Positions 26,832-36,718 are shown, counted from the first letter of the stretch. The stretch: DNA of 64,000 nucleotides from Saccharospirillum mangrovi (GCF_003367315.1 NZ_CP031415.1:1734001-1798000), one strand, 5' to 3'. Numbers and translations are program-made. Notes: a model not told the origin generated them from the sequence alone.

Positions 26832-26987
26832 GAATCCGTCTAAAAAACGCCACACTTAGTGGTTACTGTAATAAAATAGACATCCCCATTGCGTGGGGGT
26901 TACAGCCCGTTCTCTAAGCCCGTTCGAGCTTTTTTAAATCGTTACCGTCTTAGAAGTTGCCTTTTTCATAGAGAATCCGTCTAAAAA
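26832..26987. repeat. 15-bp direct repeat flanking a 126-bp spacer
   Basis: GAATCCGTCTAAAAA occurs at 26832-26846 and 26973-26987, the second running into the rlmKL start codon. The segment between also holds a CCCCA/TGGGG hairpin (26884-26898). The segment ends are not inverted repeats, so it is not an obvious insertion. Confidence 0.6.
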
Positions 26988-29128
26988 TGACCATGACCGA
27001 ACCCGCCACATTTTGGGTGACTTGCCCGCAGGGCTTTCATCGACTACTGAAGCCGGAAATCACCCAGATTACGGGCCAGCCGGCGGTGGATTGGTCGCGG
27101 GGGCTGGCGTTTGAAGGATCATTGGCGGACGCCTATCGCCTGTGTTTGTGGAGTCGCTTGGCAAACCGGGTGCATCTGGCGTTGGGGCAAAGTGACAACC
27201 TCAGCCTGGACGGACTGGTCGCCTTGGTCGATGGCGTCGACTGGGATCAGCACGTTCGCCCCGGTGGCAGTTTGCGCGTGGATTTTCAAGGCCGAATGAA
27301 CGGTATCGACGATCCGCGTTATGGCGCCCAGAAAGTTAAGGACGTCATTGTCGATCAGATGCGCGCCCGCCATGGCATTCGCCCCAGCGTGGAACGTGAT
27401 GCGCCAGATATCGTTGTTTTTGTCCAGGTTGGCCGACAGCGCATTGACCTGGGTTTGGATTTATCGGGCGATTCGTTACATCGACGCGGCTATCGTCAGG
27501 CCACAGGCCCGGCACCGCTCAAAGAAAATCTGGCGGCCGCTGTGTTGATGGCCGCCGACTGGCCGCGCCGTGCAGCAGCCGGTGAAGCCTTTATCGATCC
27601 GCTCTGTGGCTCCGGTACCTTGGTGGTCGAAGCCGCCATGATAGCGGCGGACATGGCACCGGGGCTGCTGCGCCGTCGCTTCGGTTTTGACGGCTGGCAG
27701 GGGCATGATCGCGGCCTTTGGAATGAATTGACCAGCGAAGCGCGGCAACGCCGGCTGGATGGCGAACAAACGATGAGCCCAGTGCTCGGCTACGATGCTG
27801 ACGGCGGTGTTGTTGCCCGCGCTAATGAAACGCTGGAGCGACTCGGGCTGTCGCGTCAGGCGCGTTGTTACCACAAACCGCTGAGTGAATGGACCAAGCC
27901 AACGCATTGGACCTTGCAGCCGGGTTTGGTCGCCTGTAATCCGCCTTATGGCGAACGCCTGGGAAACAAGCCGGAGTTGCTCGCGCTGTATCGGCGGTTG
28001 GGTGACATTGCTCAGAGCGAACTGCCGGACTGGACCCTGGGTGTTTTGACGTCCGACACCGTTCTGGCTCGGGAAACTGGCCTGAAAGCGAGCGCCAAAG
28101 AGCGCTTTTTTAACGGTCGGATCGAAACGCACTTGTATGTGTTCGAGCCGGGTGAACGCACTGCGACTCAGACGCCGGCGATGGCCGAGCAAGACAGCGC
28201 TTTGCGCAATCGTTTGCTGAAAAATCTGAAGCAGCGACGCAAATCGTTAAAAGGTAAAGACATCGAAGCCTTCCGTTTGTACGACGCTGATTTGCCGGAA
28301 TTCGCGTTGGCGATTGATGTCTATGGTGATCAATATCACGTGCAGGAATACGCGCCGCCGCGCGAAATTCCTGAAGACAAAGCCCGGGCTCGATTGCTGC
28401 ACGCTCTGGCAGTTTTAGGCGACGTCATGCAAGCACCAGCCGAGAACATTGTGCTCAAACAACGCCAGCGACAAAAAGGTCACGCGCAATACGAACGTCA
28501 GGCGCAAAGCGGTGAATTTTTCACCGTACAGGAAGAGGGTGTGACGCTGCAGGTGAATTTGCGCGATTATCTCGATACCGGCTTGTTTCTGGACCATCGA
28601 CCTACGCGAACTTGGCTGCAACATCAGGCCAGGAGTCAGCGATTTTTAAATCTGTTTTGCTACACCGGCGCGGCGACCGCGCATGCGTTTGTTGGCGGTG
28701 CCGCGACCACGACCAGTGTCGATTTGTCGCGAACCTATTTGAATTGGGCGCGGGAAAACTTGCGTCTCAATGGCGGCCGGCCCGACGCCAAACATCGCTT
28801 CATTCAAGCCGATTGCTTGCAGTGGTTGACCGAATGTCGCGAACAATTCGACCTGATTTTTCTCGACCCCCCAACCTTCAGTAACTCAGCGCGCATGAGC
28901 GATACACTGGATATTCAACGCGATCAGCAAGCTTTGATCGACAGTGTGATGAAGGTGTTGGCGCCCGATGGTTTGTTGGTGTTTTCCAATAATTTCCGCA
29001 AATTCAAACTCGATTCTGAATTGGAAGAGCGTTATCAAACCAGTGAAAAAACATCGGTCTCTGTGCCGTTCGATTTCCAGCAGAAACGACCGCACCGATG
29101 CTGGCATTTACGTCACAAAGCGCGTTGA
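26987..29128 (+). CDS. rlmL: RlmKL, bifunctional 23S rRNA methyltransferase (m2G2445/m7G2069)
   Basis: A 713-residue fusion: N-terminal THUMP domain (about residues 50-165), an RlmL methyltransferase with FIDPLCGSGTLVVEAAMIA and NPPYGERLG (about 317), and a C-terminal RlmK methyltransferase with LFCYTGAATAHAFVGGA and FLDPPTFSNS (about 626). The names rlmL and rlmK/L are both used. Its 3' end overlaps the convergent rlmG end by 16 bp. Confidence 0.95.
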   Translation: MTMTEPATFWVTCPQGFHRLLKPEITQITGQPAVDWSRGLAFEGSLADAYRLCLWSRLANRVHLALGQSDNLSLDGLVALVDGVDWDQHVRPGGSLRVDFQGRMNGIDDPRYGAQKVKDVIVDQMRARHGIRPSVERDAPDIVVFVQVGRQRIDLGLDLSGDSLHRRGYRQATGPAPLKENLAAAVLMAADWPRRAAAGEAFIDPLCGSGTLVVEAAMIAADMAPGLLRRRFGFDGWQGHDRGLWNELTSEARQRRLDGEQTMSPVLGYDADGGVVARANETLERLGLSRQARCYHKPLSEWTKPTHWTLQPGLVACNPPYGERLGNKPELLALYRRLGDIAQSELPDWTLGVLTSDTVLARETGLKASAKERFFNGRIETHLYVFEPGERTATQTPAMAEQDSALRNRLLKNLKQRRKSLKGKDIEAFRLYDADLPEFALAIDVYGDQYHVQEYAPPREIPEDKARARLLHALAVLGDVMQAPAENIVLKQRQRQKGHAQYERQAQSGEFFTVQEEGVTLQVNLRDYLDTGLFLDHRPTRTWLQHQARSQRFLNLFCYTGAATAHAFVGGAATTTSVDLSRTYLNWARENLRLNGGRPDAKHRFIQADCLQWLTECREQFDLIFLDPPTFSNSARMSDTLDIQRDQQALIDSVMKVLAPDGLLVFSNNFRKFKLDSELEERYQTSEKTSVSVPFDFQQKRPHRCWHLRHKAR

Positions 29129-30243
29129 TGTTTTACACCGCGCGCTGAAATAACTACGAATTTAGGATGGGCGGAACGCACGGTGACGTCGTTGAAATAG
29201 CGCGTCAGCCGTTGGTGATAATTGAGGTGCCGGTTGCCGACCATCCAGAACTCACCGTTACTGGCCAGTGCATTGGCTGCGTCTTGAATCATCTGTTCGG
29301 CGATAGTGTCGGTGAGACTGGTGTCCTGATGAAACGGCGGGTTGCACAACACCAGCGGCACATCCGATAAACCCAGTTCCCGCACGCTGTTGTTGTGATA
29401 CAACGTCAGGCGATCTTCCAATTGATTGGCGCTTGCACTGGCAAACGCCGAGGCAATGGCTTGAGCGCTTTCGTCGATGCCGATGGCTCGAGCCTGTGAA
29501 AACTGAGTGAGATAACTCAACGCCAGGATGCCATTACCGCACCCCAAATCCAGCACGCGATCAACCGCTGGCAGCTGATTAAAACAAGCGAGAAAGGCGA
29601 GGGCGCCAGGGTCTGGACGCTGGGCACTGAAACAGCCCGGTTCGCAAATTAATTGCACCCCCTGAGACGTACGATAGGTCTGTGCTTGCGGCGGTGTCGC
29701 AGCGACCGGTTCAGCCAACTCTACGCAACGAGCTTTCTTGACGGCCCGTCCCGGGTTCACGTGACCAAACCAACGTTGCATGACTTTTTGATGGCCTTCG
29801 CTCAGATGCTTTACCATGCCAAGCGCGTATAGCTTGCCGTCGGGTGAGAGTCGCTGGGCCAAGTGGCTTAACTGCCATTCGAATAAGGCCGTCGATTTGG
29901 GTATTTGCATGGCGACGCAGCTAATTGTTGATGGCAATTGATCGGCAGAGTCGATCAAGGTGGGTATCGGACAGTTATTGCGCGGGCAATTTGCCAGTAA
30001 CGCCTGGCGGGCCATGGCGCTGTCTTGCCACCAACCAAGAACTTGTTTGCCCAAGGCCACGGCTAGCGCGCCGAAACTGTCATTGACGATCAAGATATCG
30101 CGTTGCTCTTGGGCGTCGTTTAGTCGCGCAAGCAGCAGTTCATCAGCCGCGTTCCAGGCTAGCAATTGCGGATCGGCCGGAACGCGGTCCAGTTGGAATG
30201 ACGAAAAGTCGGTGGGCAGCGGCGAGAAGTTTGGAATGGTCAC
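29113..30243 (-). CDS. rlmG: RlmG, 23S rRNA (guanine-1835-N2)-methyltransferase
   Basis: A 376-residue two-domain protein. An N-terminal degenerate methyltransferase-like domain is followed by a catalytic C-terminal one with VLDLGCGNGILALSYL and VLCNPPFHQD (the N-P-P-F motif of N2-guanine enzymes). RsmC is the closest alternative; the neighbouring rRNA-modification genes and the length suit RlmG. It ends antisense inside the last codons of rlmKL and starts 22 bp from the divergent yjbQ-like gene. Confidence 0.85.
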   Translation of the reverse strand: MTIPNFSPLPTDFSSFQLDRVPADPQLLAWNAADELLLARLNDAQEQRDILIVNDSFGALAVALGKQVLGWWQDSAMARQALLANCPRNNCPIPTLIDSADQLPSTISCVAMQIPKSTALFEWQLSHLAQRLSPDGKLYALGMVKHLSEGHQKVMQRWFGHVNPGRAVKKARCVELAEPVAATPPQAQTYRTSQGVQLICEPGCFSAQRPDPGALAFLACFNQLPAVDRVLDLGCGNGILALSYLTQFSQARAIGIDESAQAIASAFASASANQLEDRLTLYHNNSVRELGLSDVPLVLCNPPFHQDTSLTDTIAEQMIQDAANALASNGEFWMVGNRHLNYHQRLTRYFNDVTVRSAHPKFVVISARGVKHQRAL

Positions 30244-30265
30244 AGTCAGAAATGGGGATCGTTGA

Positions 30266-30697
30266 ATGTCGGTTTGGATACAGCAGGAAATTCTATTGCA
30301 ACCGCGACCACGCGGGTTTCATTTGATCACGGATGACATTGTGGCCGAGCTGCCGTCGCTGCGTTCAATTCGGGTTGGCTTGTTGCATTTGTTATTGCAG
30401 CACACTTCAGCGTCGCTGACCATCAATGAGAACGCCGATCCCAGCGTGCGCACGGATTTTGAAACCGTATTCAACAGCCTGGTGTCGGAAGACCGCCGCG
30501 ACCTGATACACACCTATGAAGGTGACGATGATATGCCTGCTCACATCAAGTCGTCTTTGTTGGGTGTCTCTCTTACTCTGCCTGTTCGCGACGGACGCCT
30601 GGTGTTGGGCACCTGGCAGGGCATCTATCTGGGCGAGCACCGAAATCAGGGCGGGCGGCGGCGTGTGGTTGCAACTCTGCAGGGGCAGGGCGACTAA
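30266..30697 (+). CDS. YjbQ-family protein (UPF0047)
   Basis: A 143-residue single-domain protein with [22 protein letters not shown] and [19 protein letters not shown], then [16 protein letters not shown]. These are the signatures of the YjbQ/UPF0047 family, some members of which show weak thiamine phosphate synthase activity. Its role here is unclear. It is convergent with trmA. Confidence 0.9.
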   Translation: MSVWIQQEILLQPRPRGFHLITDDIVAELPSLRSIRVGLLHLLLQHTSASLTINENADPSVRTDFETVFNSLVSEDRRDLIHTYEGDDDMPAHIKSSLLGVSLTLPVRDGRLVLGTWQGIYLGEHRNQGGRRRVVATLQGQGD

Positions 30698-30705
30698 CAG
30701 CCACG

Positions 30706-31791
30706 CTAATCTCGACGTAAAACCAAACCGGCTTCCATGTGGTCGGTATAGGGGAATTGATCGAACAGTGCGGCCGCTTCGATTCGATACTCGCTCCCCA
30801 AGTCTGCAACATTTTGTGCCAGCGTTTCTGGATTGCAGGAAATGTAGAGTATCCGTTCAAAGCGTTTAGCCAGCGCGATGGTGTCGGCATCCAGACCTGC
30901 CCGCGGTGGGTCAACCAACAGCGTTTTGAAGTCGTACTGATCGATCTCCCATTCTCTTAACCGGCGCGATTCGGTTTGGCCCAGCCAGGCGGCGGAAAAA
31001 TCTTCACTCGACATGCGAGCGATACGCAGATTGTCGATCTGATTGGCAGCGATGTTGTGTTGCGCACTGTTGACTGAGACGCGAGAAATTTCCGTGCCCA
31101 ACGCCCGCTCAAAATTATCCGCCAGTGGAATGCTGAAATTGCCGTTACCGCAATACAGCTCCAGAAGATCACCTGCACTGTGTTCGCTGTGCTGTTTCGC
31201 CCAGCCGACCATCTGTTCGCAGACGCCGGCGTTAGGCTGGGTAAAGCTGTTTTCGTATTGACGGAAATGGTATTCGCGCCCACGAATGTTCAGCGTCTCG
31301 TTAACGTAGTTGCGCTCCAGCACCAGGCGTTGTTTGCGGGCGCGGCCGATTACCGCTGCCTGCCATTGCGATTGCCAATGGCGCGCGCGTTGTTCCCAGG
31401 CGTCATCCAGCTTTCGGTGATACAGCAGTGATATCAGCGCATCGCCGGTTTGGGTGGTAAGGAATTCCACCTGAAACAACTTATGGCGCAATTCCGGATC
31501 GCTTAAAACTGCCTCCCGAACTTTGGGCATTAATTCGTTAATGCGCTGGCTGGCTACCGGAAATTCATCGACCCGCAGCGGCGTTTTGGGATCGGCCGGA
31601 TCAAACATGGCGTACCAGCCGTCGTCGCCATCGTGCCAGAAGCGAAATTCGGCGCGCATCCGGTAGTGCGTGGGCTGCGACGGGAATACTGCCAGTTCGG
31701 GCAGTGGCCGGTTGGCAAAGAGTGCGTGGAGTCGCTCGACCTTGGTGTCGAGTTGTTCCTGGTAGTGTTCAGGGGCGAAAGGAAAGGGCAT
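30706..31791 (-). CDS. trmA: TrmA, tRNA (uracil-5-)-methyltransferase
   Basis: Makes m5U54 (ribothymidine) in the tRNA T loop. At 361 residues it has the TrmA length and lacks the N-terminal TRAM domain and cluster cysteines of RlmD/RlmC. Motifs: LLELYCGNGNFSIPLA, LLVDPPRAGLD, the catalytic Cys in ISCNPETLAQN, and a C-terminal FPYTDHMEAGLVL (general base Glu). Confidence 0.95.
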   Translation of the reverse strand: MPFPFAPEHYQEQLDTKVERLHALFANRPLPELAVFPSQPTHYRMRAEFRFWHDGDDGWYAMFDPADPKTPLRVDEFPVASQRINELMPKVREAVLSDPELRHKLFQVEFLTTQTGDALISLLYHRKLDDAWEQRARHWQSQWQAAVIGRARKQRLVLERNYVNETLNIRGREYHFRQYENSFTQPNAGVCEQMVGWAKQHSEHSAGDLLELYCGNGNFSIPLADNFERALGTEISRVSVNSAQHNIAANQIDNLRIARMSSEDFSAAWLGQTESRRLREWEIDQYDFKTLLVDPPRAGLDADTIALAKRFERILYISCNPETLAQNVADLGSEYRIEAAALFDQFPYTDHMEAGLVLRRD

Positions 31792-31942
31792 TTTGTTCTC
31801 TGATGGCAGACGCGCACGCCATTCTAGTCAGGCAAACTAGGACCTCTATTTTATACCGTTATCTTTTGCTGTTTTGGTCCATGGGTGGCCTTGTTTAGTG
31901 GCGCCGTTATAATGCGGCCCTCACAGAATCTGGCGCTTTACT

Positions 31943-32572
31943 ATGACCGTCCTCAGTCACTCCGACTGCCAATCGTTGCTCGAAGACATTCCTGATTTCC
32001 TCGGCGCGGCAACACCTCAAGCCTGGATCGATCACGCTCTGACGCAACTCCCGTTGCTGCTGATCGATCACGCTCAGTGTGAAAAAAAAGCCGCATCGAC
32101 GGCGATATCGATGATGTACAAGTATGTTGATCGGCGTGATCTGCTGGCCAAGATGAGCAAGTTGGCACGTGAGGAACTGGTGCATTTTGATCAGGTGCTG
32201 AAATTGATGGACAAACGCGGGTTGGAATATCGGCATTTAACCGCCGGTCGTTACGCCGGTGCCTTGCATGAGCTGATCCGCAAAGCCGAGCCAGAGCAAT
32301 TAATCGACCGGTTGATTGTTGGCGCTTTTGTTGAGGCTCGCTCATGTGAGCGTTTTGCAGCTCTGGTGCCGTATCTGGACGACGAATTAGGGCGCTTCTA
32401 CGCTTCGCTGCTGAAAAGTGAAGCTCGCCATTATCGGCATTATTTGGGATTGGCGAGGCAGTATTCGCTGGACGACATTCAGCCAAGAGTGGTGGCGTTT
32501 CGCGAACGGGAAGCCGAGTTGATTAGTACGCCAGACGATGTTTTTCGCTTCCACAGCGGCATTCCTGCCTGA
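31943..32572 (+). CDS. miaE: MiaE, tRNA-(ms2io6A)-hydroxylase
   Basis: A non-heme diiron monooxygenase of 209 residues that hydroxylates ms2i6A37 in tRNAs reading U-starting codons. The ferritin-like helix bundle carries iron ligands in REELVHFDQV (ExxH), EARSCERF and SEARHYRHYLG (ExxH). It is divergent from trmA across 151 bp, so two tRNA modification genes may share a control region. Confidence 0.93.
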   Translation: MTVLSHSDCQSLLEDIPDFLGAATPQAWIDHALTQLPLLLIDHAQCEKKAASTAISMMYKYVDRRDLLAKMSKLAREELVHFDQVLKLMDKRGLEYRHLTAGRYAGALHELIRKAEPEQLIDRLIVGAFVEARSCERFAALVPYLDDELGRFYASLLKSEARHYRHYLGLARQYSLDDIQPRVVAFREREAELISTPDDVFRFHSGIPA

Positions 32573-32591
32573 ACCGAAACCGGGCTTCCTC

Positions 32592-33344
32592 TTACAGAGT
32601 CGGCCCGGTCTCTATACTAAACCGGTGCAGTTGTTGATGCTCTGGTTCAAACGATAAATACCAACCGTGTTGATACCAATCGCCCAAAACCAGACGTGGT
32701 TTGGTCACACCCTTTGCCACGGAATGAAGATGCCAGTCGGCCATGTGCGTATGGCCATGTACCAATCCATCGACATCCGTGCTCATCAAGCTCTCGATAA
32801 CGGCGGATTCGTTGACATCCACATAGCGCACCATGCGCGCACGGCTTTGGTCTTTGCTGCTTTGACGCAGTTTTTCGGCGATACGCAGACGCCACGGTAG
32901 CGGCAAACGCAATAGCGTTCCCAGTACCCAACGGTTTTGAATGATACGTCGGTAGCGTTGGTAGGCTTTGTCATCGGTGCACAAGCCATCACCATGGCTT
33001 AACAGCCAACGCGAACCGCCGAGTTTGGCGATTGTCGGGTCTTGGATCAAAGTGCCACCGCACCGCTGGGCGTATCCATCGCGCATAGCAAAGTCGCGAT
33101 TGCCGACCATCAGATAGATATCAATGGATGACGACAGGGCGCGAAGCCGATCGGCTATTTCGAGATGGAACTCCGATGCCGCATCGTCACCGACCCAGTA
33201 CTCAAAAAAATCGCCCAGAATGAAGAGCGCCTGAGTCCGGTCCGGTAACTGATCCAGCAGTTGAAAAAAAGCCCGGGTGATGGCCGGGCGATTTTCCATG
33301 AGATGCAGATCGGAAATGACAATGGCCCGATCGTAAATCAGCAT
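32592..33344 (-). CDS. lpxH: LpxH, UDP-2,3-diacylglucosamine diphosphatase
   Basis: Peripheral membrane metallophosphoesterase of lipid A synthesis, 250 residues. Metal-binding motifs are complete: ISDLHLM, GDFFEYWVGDD, VGNRDFAM, LSHGDGLCTDD and VHGHTHMADWH. It starts 3 bp after ppiB. A 7-bp hairpin (32579-32585 with 32603-32609) overlaps its stop between the convergent miaE and lpxH ends. Confidence 0.95.
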   Translation of the reverse strand: MLIYDRAIVISDLHLMENRPAITRAFFQLLDQLPDRTQALFILGDFFEYWVGDDAASEFHLEIADRLRALSSSIDIYLMVGNRDFAMRDGYAQRCGGTLIQDPTIAKLGGSRWLLSHGDGLCTDDKAYQRYRRIIQNRWVLGTLLRLPLPWRLRIAEKLRQSSKDQSRARMVRYVDVNESAVIESLMSTDVDGLVHGHTHMADWHLHSVAKGVTKPRLVLGDWYQHGWYLSFEPEHQQLHRFSIETGPTL

Positions 33345-33347
33345 CGA

Positions 33348-33845
33348 TCAGTCCAGCAGCGTGGCTTTTTCGATAACAACGTCGTCAGCCGGCACATCGC
33401 TGTGGCCGGCGGCGAACGTGGTCGGGACGCCCTTGATGCGATTCACCACGTCCATGCCGTCGGCAACCTTGCCGAATACCGCGTAACCCCAGCCGTCGGG
33501 TGTTTCGGCGGTGTGGTTCAGAAAGCCGTTGTCGGCAACGTTAATAAAGAACTGGGCTGTGGCGGAATGTGGGTCCATGGTGCGGGCCATGGCAATGGTG
33601 CCGATGTCGTTCTTTAAGCCGTTGTTGGCTTCGTTGTCGATGGGTTCGCCAGTGGGGCGCTGTTTCATGCCCGGCTCAAAACCACCGCCTTGGATCATAA
33701 AGTTGTTGATAACGCGGTGAAACACCAGGCCGTCGTAGTGGCCCGCTTTCACGTAGTTGGCGAAGTTGTCGCTGGTCTTGGGTGCGTTCTCGGTGTCAAG
33801 TTCCAGGGTGATGTCACCGAGGTTGGTGGTCAGTAATACTTTCAC
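33348..33845 (-). CDS. ppiB: PpiB, cytoplasmic cyclophilin peptidyl-prolyl isomerase
   Basis: A 165-residue cyclophilin without a signal peptide, so cytoplasmic like E. coli PpiB. The active-site motifs are [18 protein letters not shown] and [17 protein letters not shown]. It lies between folD (48-bp gap) and lpxH (3-bp gap) in one probable operon. Confidence 0.95.
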   Translation of the reverse strand: MKVLLTTNLGDITLELDTENAPKTSDNFANYVKAGHYDGLVFHRVINNFMIQGGGFEPGMKQRPTGEPIDNEANNGLKNDIGTIAMARTMDPHSATAQFFINVADNGFLNHTAETPDGWGYAVFGKVADGMDVVNRIKGVPTTFAAGHSDVPADDVVIEKATLLD

Positions 33846-33893
33846 AGGCGCTCCTTAATGATTCAGTGCGAGGGTTTGGGTCAGCGCAAAGGC

Positions 33894-34760
33894 TTAATGC
33901 GTTAAGTTCAGGTGCAGGCGTTTGGCTGCAATTAAGGTGTTTTCCATCAAGGTGGCGACGGTCATTGGCCCGACGCCGCCAGGAACGGGAGTAATCCAGG
34001 CGGCGCGATCAGCAGCGGTAGCAAACTGAAGGTCGCCGGAGAGCGAGCCATCTTCCAAGCGGCTGATGCCAACATCAATGGCGATGGCGCCTTCCCGGAT
34101 CCAGTCGCCCGGAATAAAGCCAGGCTTGCCAACGGCGGCGACTAAAATGTCGGCCCGACGCACATGGCTTTCCAGATTTTCTGTAAAACGGTGCGCGGAG
34201 GTGACGGTACATCCTGCCAGCAGCAATTCGAGCATCATCGGGCGTCCGACGTGATTGGAGGCGCCAATAACCACAGCCTCTTTTCCACGCAGTGGCACAC
34301 CGGTCTCGCGCAATAGCGTCATGATGCCTTTCGGAGTACAGCTTTCCAGCATGGGGCGACGTTGCATCAATCGACCGGCGTTGAACGGGTGGAAGCCGTC
34401 GACATCTTTATCCGGCCGGATGCGCTCGACAATGGTGTCGGCGTTGATGTGTTCTGGCAGCGGCAGTTGGACCAGAATGCCATCAATGGAGGCGTCTTCA
34501 TTCAGTTCGTCAATTAACGTGATCAGTTCGCTTTCGCGAGTCGAGGTGGGCAGATCGTGGCTGACGGATTTAAAGCCGACTTCCTCACAGGCGCGTCGTT
34601 TACTGCCGACGTAGACCTGGGACGCCGGATCGGAGCCAACCAGAATAACCGCCAGACCCGGCGGGCGGATGCCTTGTTCGGTCAGGTTGGAGACTTCTTC
34701 GGCGATACGAGCGCGAAGATTGGCGGCAATGGCTTTGCCGTCCAGAAGCTGAGCTGGCAT
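33894..34760 (-). CDS. folD: FolD, methylenetetrahydrofolate dehydrogenase/cyclohydrolase
   Basis: Bifunctional one-carbon enzyme of 288 residues with [22 protein letters not shown] (catalytic Tyr and Lys), [12 protein letters not shown] and [16 protein letters not shown]. The last is the NADP loop, where many relatives have GRSxxVG. I start at ATG 34758-34760 because GGAG lies six bases upstream; in-frame ATGs upstream would add up to 24 atypical residues. It is first in the folD-ppiB-lpxH run and divergent from the tRNA Pro-Arg-His cluster. Confidence 0.94.
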   Translation of the reverse strand: MPAQLLDGKAIAANLRARIAEEVSNLTEQGIRPPGLAVILVGSDPASQVYVGSKRRACEEVGFKSVSHDLPTSTRESELITLIDELNEDASIDGILVQLPLPEHINADTIVERIRPDKDVDGFHPFNAGRLMQRRPMLESCTPKGIMTLLRETGVPLRGKEAVVIGASNHVGRPMMLELLLAGCTVTSAHRFTENLESHVRRADILVAAVGKPGFIPGDWIREGAIAIDVGISRLEDGSLSGDLQFATAADRAAWITPVPGGVGPMTVATLMENTLIAAKRLHLNLTH

Positions 34761-34934
34761 TCGTAGCTCCATAGAAAGTTTGCCAAATTTTCTCACGGTG
34801 GCGATAGGCGGGCAAGCGAACAGGGCAGCCAACTGACGCTATCATCTTGTTTTTGCTGAATTTTTCAAAGAAAGCATTTGACGACCCCCAAGGGCATGGG
34901 TACTATGCGCCGCACGTTGACGGGACGTCGTGCT

Positions 34935-35011
<77 letters not shown>

Positions 35012-35073
35012 AATTTAGCGGTGTCGTCCCGGTGAGCGAGGCGAACAGATCCGGGCTCGGGTCAGTTTAGTAA

Positions 35074-35150
35074 GCGCCCGTAGCTCAACCGGATAGAGCA
35101 CTCGCCTTCTAAGCGAGTGGTTGCGGGTTCAAGTCCTGCCGGGCGTACCA
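35074..35150 (+). tRNA. tRNA-Arg (TCT)
   Basis: 77 nt with encoded CCA. Acceptor GCGCCCG/CGGGCGT (first pair G-T wobble), anticodon stem CTCGC/GCGAG with loop CTTCTAA (anticodon TCT), T loop TTCAAGT. A CCCGG/CCGGG hairpin sits in the spacer before it. Confidence 0.97.
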
Positions 35151-35170
35151 GTCTCGTGACAACGTAATGT

Positions 35171-35247
35171 GGTGGGCGTAGCTCAGTTGGTAGAGCCCTG
35201 GATTGTGATTCCAGTCGTCGTGGGTTCGAGTCCCATCGTCCACCCCA
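35171..35247 (+). tRNA. tRNA-His (GTG)
   Basis: 77 nt with encoded CCA. The extra 5' G (G-1) pairs with C73, as in all bacterial tRNA-His. Anticodon stem CTGGA/TCCAG with loop TTGTGAT (anticodon GTG). Last of the Pro-Arg-His cluster. Confidence 0.97.
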
Positions 35248-35257
35248 CCTTCTTCTT

Positions 35258-35283
35258 AAAAGAGCCGCTTGTCGGCTCTTTTT
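35258..35283 (+). terminator. terminator of the Pro-Arg-His tRNA operon
   Basis: AGAGCCG/CGGCTCT stem, loop CTTGT, flanked by AAA and TTTTT. Confidence 0.92.
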
Positions 35284-35331
35284 GTATGCTGTTCGGGGTG
35301 CGTCAGTCGGGGTGCTCCCAGTGTGCCAGGC

Positions 35332-35360
35332 TTGATTCGGGCTTGGTCTATCCCTACATT
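35332..35360 (+). promoter_or_regulatory. putative sigma-70 promoter of tig
   Basis: TTGATT and TACATT (four of six matches each) are 17 bp apart, between the tRNA terminator and the tig start. The match is moderate. Confidence 0.4.
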
Positions 35361-35404
35361 AACCGCCCCTCAAATTATTGGTATAGAAAGCAAGAGGAAA
35401 CCTC

Positions 35405-36718
35405 ATGCAAGTCTCTGTCGAAGCGACTGGCGGCCTGGAGCGTCGTCTGACTGTTGGCGTCCCGGCCAGCGAAGTCGATGGTGCCGTGAATCAAAAGCTC
35501 AAGGAAACCGCACGTCGCGTTCGCATCGACGGTTTCCGCCCCGGTAAAGTGCCTGTTGCTGTTGTTAAGCAGCGCTTTGGCGACGGTATCCGCGCTGAAG
35601 TGTTGCAAGATGTGGTTCAGCAAAACTACGCCAAAGCCATTACCGAACAAAAACTGACGCCTGCTGGTATGCCGCGCATCGAATTCACTCGCGACAAAGC
35701 GGGTGAGGATGTTGAGTTTGTCGCTACCTTTGAAGTGTTTCCGGAAGTGAAACTGGCTGACATCAGTGGTTATTCGTTCGATAAGCCGAGCGCCGAAGTG
35801 ACGGACGCCGATGTCGATACCATGATTGACAATCTGCGCAAGCAAAAAGCCGAATACAAACCGGTTGAGCGGGCGGCCCAAAAGGGCGATCAGGTTAAAA
35901 TCGATTTTGTCGGCAAAGTGGGCGATGAAGTCTTTGAAGGCGGCAGCGCCAAAGATCAAACGCTGGTGTTGGGCTCTGGTCAGATGATTCCTGGCTTTGA
36001 AGACGGCATCGAAGGCATCAAAATCGGTGAAACCAAACCGGTCAAAGTGACGTTCCCGAAAGAATACGGCAATAAAGATCTGGCCGGTAAGAAGGCTGTG
36101 TTCGACATCACTGTCAACGCTGTTGCAGAGCCGGAACTGCCAGAGTTGGATGAAGCGTTCTTCCAGGCGTTTGGTAGTCAGCATACCGATGTGGGCGGTT
36201 TCAAAGCTGAAGTTCAGAAGAACATGGAACGCGAAGCGCGCAATGCTTTGCAGTCCAAGCTGAAAACGACCGTGATCGATAAACTGCTGGAAGACAACAA
36301 TCTGGACGTGCCGGCCGCGCTGATTGACGATGAAATTGGTCGTCTGCAGCAGCAAGCGGTGCAGCAGTTCGGTGGTGGTGCGCAGATGGATCCGTCCAGC
36401 CTGCCGAAAGAACTGTTCCAGGATCAGGCTGAGCGACGCGTCAAAATCGGTCTGCTGATGAATGAGCTGATTGAAAGCGCCAAGCTTAAGCCGGAAGAGG
36501 CTGAGGTGCGCGCTTACATTGAAGATCAGGCATCGGTGTACCAGGATCCGCAGCAGGTCATTGACTACTATTACAGCAATGGTGAGTTAATGAACCAAGT
36601 CCGGGCCATGGTTGTTGAAAACGCCGCAATCGACTATATCCTCAGTAAATCCAAGGTGAACGAAACCACCATCGGATACGAGGATGCCGTCAAGTCAAAC
36701 GGCGCGGAGCAAGGCTGA
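35405..36718 (+). CDS. tig: Tig, trigger factor
   Basis: Ribosome-bound chaperone and peptidyl-prolyl isomerase of 437 residues. The N-terminal ribosome-binding domain carries the FRPGKVPVAVVKQRFG signature loop (about residue 43). The central FKBP domain includes GDQVKIDFVGKVGDEVFEGG, and the C-terminal helical chaperone arms are complete. Tig-clpP-clpX-lon is the standard proteostasis block. GAGGAAACCTC precedes the ATG. Confidence 0.97.
   Translation: MQVSVEATGGLERRLTVGVPASEVDGAVNQKLKETARRVRIDGFRPGKVPVAVVKQRFGDGIRAEVLQDVVQQNYAKAITEQKLTPAGMPRIEFTRDKAGEDVEFVATFEVFPEVKLADISGYSFDKPSAEVTDADVDTMIDNLRKQKAEYKPVERAAQKGDQVKIDFVGKVGDEVFEGGSAKDQTLVLGSGQMIPGFEDGIEGIKIGETKPVKVTFPKEYGNKDLAGKKAVFDITVNAVAEPELPELDEAFFQAFGSQHTDVGGFKAEVQKNMEREARNALQSKLKTTVIDKLLEDNNLDVPAALIDDEIGRLQQQAVQQFGGGAQMDPSSLPKELFQDQAERRVKIGLLMNELIESAKLKPEEAEVRAYIEDQASVYQDPQQVIDYYYSNGELMNQVRAMVVENAAIDYILSKSKVNETTIGYEDAVKSNGAEQG

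Noticed and set aside
26832-26987. MITE or small insertion between rmf and rlmKL
   Set aside because: The 15-bp direct repeats are longer than usual target duplications and the segment has no terminal inverted repeats; listed only as a repeat.
35375-36355. 326-codon ORF antisense to tig
   Set aside because: Complete overlap with trigger factor, no motif and no start context.
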